Positions 23,292 through 24,546 of a stretch of 24,546 bases of DNA are shown piece after piece. Both the position numbers and the translations under genes were made by a program. The stretch lies in the NCBI GenBank assembly GCA_964543855.1, contig CAZJAD010000026.1, positions 1 through 24,546 of the forward strand, read 5' to 3'. The stretch's first letter is position 1. Each line of letters starts with the position of its first letter. This DNA comes from CAZJAD01 sp964543855 (GTDB lineage Bacteria > Electryoneota > RPQS01 > DYHQ01). Below the pieces are notes generated by a model that searched no databases, was not told the origin of the DNA, and saw only the letters and a list, made by a program, of their open reading frames with translations.

Positions 23292-24524
23292 CTACGTCGC
23301 CGGACCTGCGGATTTCTCCACCCAACGGACCCCCAGTGTAATGGCGAGATTCGTCAGCAGAATAATCAGCACGATAATCGGGATGAAGCGTCTCGATTCC
23401 GGGAAGCCGTACGACATCGGAAGAATCGCAATCACGGCCGACGCCAATCCTCGCGGCATAAACAGGAAAAGCACCTTCTCGCTCTTGCCCGCATCGACAT
23501 CAATTCCCGGCGAATGACTGAGGCGCACGGCAACGCCGCGAGCCAGCAGGATTGCGATATATATGGCAAAGCCTTCCAGGATAACCAGCGGTGTCATGTC
23601 CTCGAGGCACAGCAGCATGCCGAGAAAAACGAAGAAGAAGGTTCGCACGAGGAAAGTCAGCTCCGCATGAAATCCCTTGATGTCCGTGCCCGCGATCTCT
23701 TTGGCGACGGGTTCCGTATGGATTTTGGGAAACAGCCGCGCAAGCACCGTGGGGCCGTTTGAAAGGACCAGACCGAAGACGAAGACGCCTAACACGCCTG
23801 AGCTGTGGAGAGCTTCGCTGACGCCATAGACAATGAGCATCCCGGCGAAAGTCATCAGGTAGGTGAGCGGCTGACCGGCGAGCTTGTTCAGCACCCCCAG
23901 CCATGCGAAACCGCCGCCGATTCCGATAACCAGCGCGCCCGTCAGCGAACTGAAAATAAGCGGGCCAAGGTCTTCGGCGAATCTCCCCTCGCTGCCGGCA
24001 ATGTTCAGAATGAAGACCGCAAACAGCACCGCCAGAGCATCCGACAGCGAACTTTCGAGTTCGAGTATCGTTCGAACCTGCGGATTCACCTTGACGGCTC
24101 GAATCAGAGGAATCACAATCGCCGCGCTCGTGCAGGCGATTGCTGAGGCAAGCAAAGCGGCATAAATGGGCGCGCTGCCAAAGACGAGTCGGGCCAGGAG
24201 GAAAGTCAGACAAAAAGTCAGCACGAAAGACAACCCCAACAGCTTCAGCGCTTGTCGCCAACCGGTGAGCATGTGCTCGAAATCGAGGTGCAATCCGCCT
24301 TCGAAGAGGATAACCAGAAGGGCGAACGCTCCAAAGTACGGAGCAACCGACTGAACGAGGTCGATGTTCATATGCAGCAGGCTGCGCAGCCCGAAACCCG
24401 CCGCAATGAGCAGCAGCGCATCCGGAATGCGGGTCAACCGGAAAATCCAGCTCCCGGCAAACCCGAGGCAGATGATCGCCGCTATGATGAAGAAAAGTGC
24501 CGATACCGTGATCGTTCCATCCAC
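23292..24524 (-). CDS. Cation/proton antiporter (CPA family, NhaP/KefB-like)
   Basis: A 410-residue inner-membrane Na+(K+)/H+ exchanger with about 12-13 hydrophobic helices. The ion-binding helix reads E-L-E-S-S-L-S-D162-A-L-A-V-L; the usual CPA1 Asn-Asp pair is here Ser-Asp, so stoichiometry may differ. Other family marks are L-F-E-G-G-L-H-L-D (73-81) and R-G-L-A-S-A-V near residue 360. It has no C-terminal RCK/TrkA-N domain, so no nucleotide gating domain. The start is GTG 24524 with AGAGG 5 nt upstream. It ends 77 nt before the dehydratase gene; co-transcription is possible but not shown. Confidence 0.9.
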   Translation of the reverse strand: MDGTITVSALFFIIAAIICLGFAGSWIFRLTRIPDALLLIAAGFGLRSLLHMNIDLVQSVAPYFGAFALLVILFEGGLHLDFEHMLTGWRQALKLLGLSFVLTFCLTFLLARLVFGSAPIYAALLASAIACTSAAIVIPLIRAVKVNPQVRTILELESSLSDALAVLFAVFILNIAGSEGRFAEDLGPLIFSSLTGALVIGIGGGFAWLGVLNKLAGQPLTYLMTFAGMLIVYGVSEALHSSGVLGVFVFGLVLSNGPTVLARLFPKIHTEPVAKEIAGTDIKGFHAELTFLVRTFFFVFLGMLLCLEDMTPLVILEGFAIYIAILLARGVAVRLSHSPGIDVDAGKSEKVLFLFMPRGLASAVIAILPMSYGFPESRRFIPIIVLIILLTNLAITLGVRWVEKSAGPAT

Positions 24525-24546
24525 GATTGCCTCTGATCATGTTGGA

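Noticed and set aside
23500..24540. A 346-codon minus-strand frame beginning at an ATG near the right edge
   Set aside because: It overlaps the antiporter in another frame, giving an Arg/His/Ala-rich composition without membrane helices. The antiporter reading from GTG 24524 is strongly supported.

Overview
The window is a chromosomal contig from a Gram-negative bacterium. An outer-membrane-type protein, a lipoprotein and an HtrA/Do periplasmic protease all point to an outer membrane. Nothing in it fixes the lineage. A run of exactly 100 Ns (2406-2505) indicates a scaffolded, probably metagenome-derived assembly. By eye the base composition is mosaic: the right end (threonine dehydratase, antiporter) is GC-rich and the 11-14.4 kb block is clearly more AT-rich. 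No tRNA, rRNA, CRISPR array or transposase was seen.

Layout. (1) 154-7125, plus strand: a sensory pair. A very large protein with about eleven PAS domains and a GAF-like domain but no kinase is followed 18 nt later by a PAS-PAS-GAF-histidine kinase-receiver hybrid whose PAS1-PAS2-GAF parts are paralogous to it. A hairpin terminator follows. (2) 7220-8970, minus strand: a predicted outer-membrane protein overlapping (ATGA) a small Ig-like lipoprotein. (3) 9257-10789, plus strand: an HtrA/DegP-type protease with two PDZ domains and a strong terminator. (4) 10949-14409, minus strand: DUF59/MIP18-like protein, CGGC-domain protein, class I aminotransferase, radical SAM enzyme and cupin, in that transcriptional order; it looks like a metal/Fe-S-flavoured accessory cluster. 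(5) 14503-19092, minus strand: SAM methyltransferase, a RecQ-type helicase fused to a ComF-like phosphoribosyltransferase (PRTase), a DprA-like protein, and 3-methyladenine DNA glycosylase I, tightly packed. (6) 19180-24524, minus strand: APC permease, a DapL-like aminotransferase, inorganic pyrophosphatase, a threonine dehydratase/serine racemase-type enzyme, and a CPA-type cation/proton antiporter.

The most interesting locus is block 5. The RecQ-PRTase fusion and the DprA-like gene are 9 nt apart. DprA plus PRTase is the pairing of the ShosTA anti-phage toxin-antitoxin system. Helicase plus Cys4 plus ComF-type PRTase plus DprA also mirrors the competence set ComFA/ComFC/DprA. A DNA glycosylase and a methyltransferase in the same tight gene string suggest a DNA-processing or defence operon.

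The second notable signal is a 32-bp perfect direct repeat. The 3' end of the aminotransferase gene at 20518 reappears at 19119-19150, just beyond the permease gene, as if a 1.4-kb segment carrying the permease had been inserted with duplication of the gene end, or as a scar of a lost duplicate.
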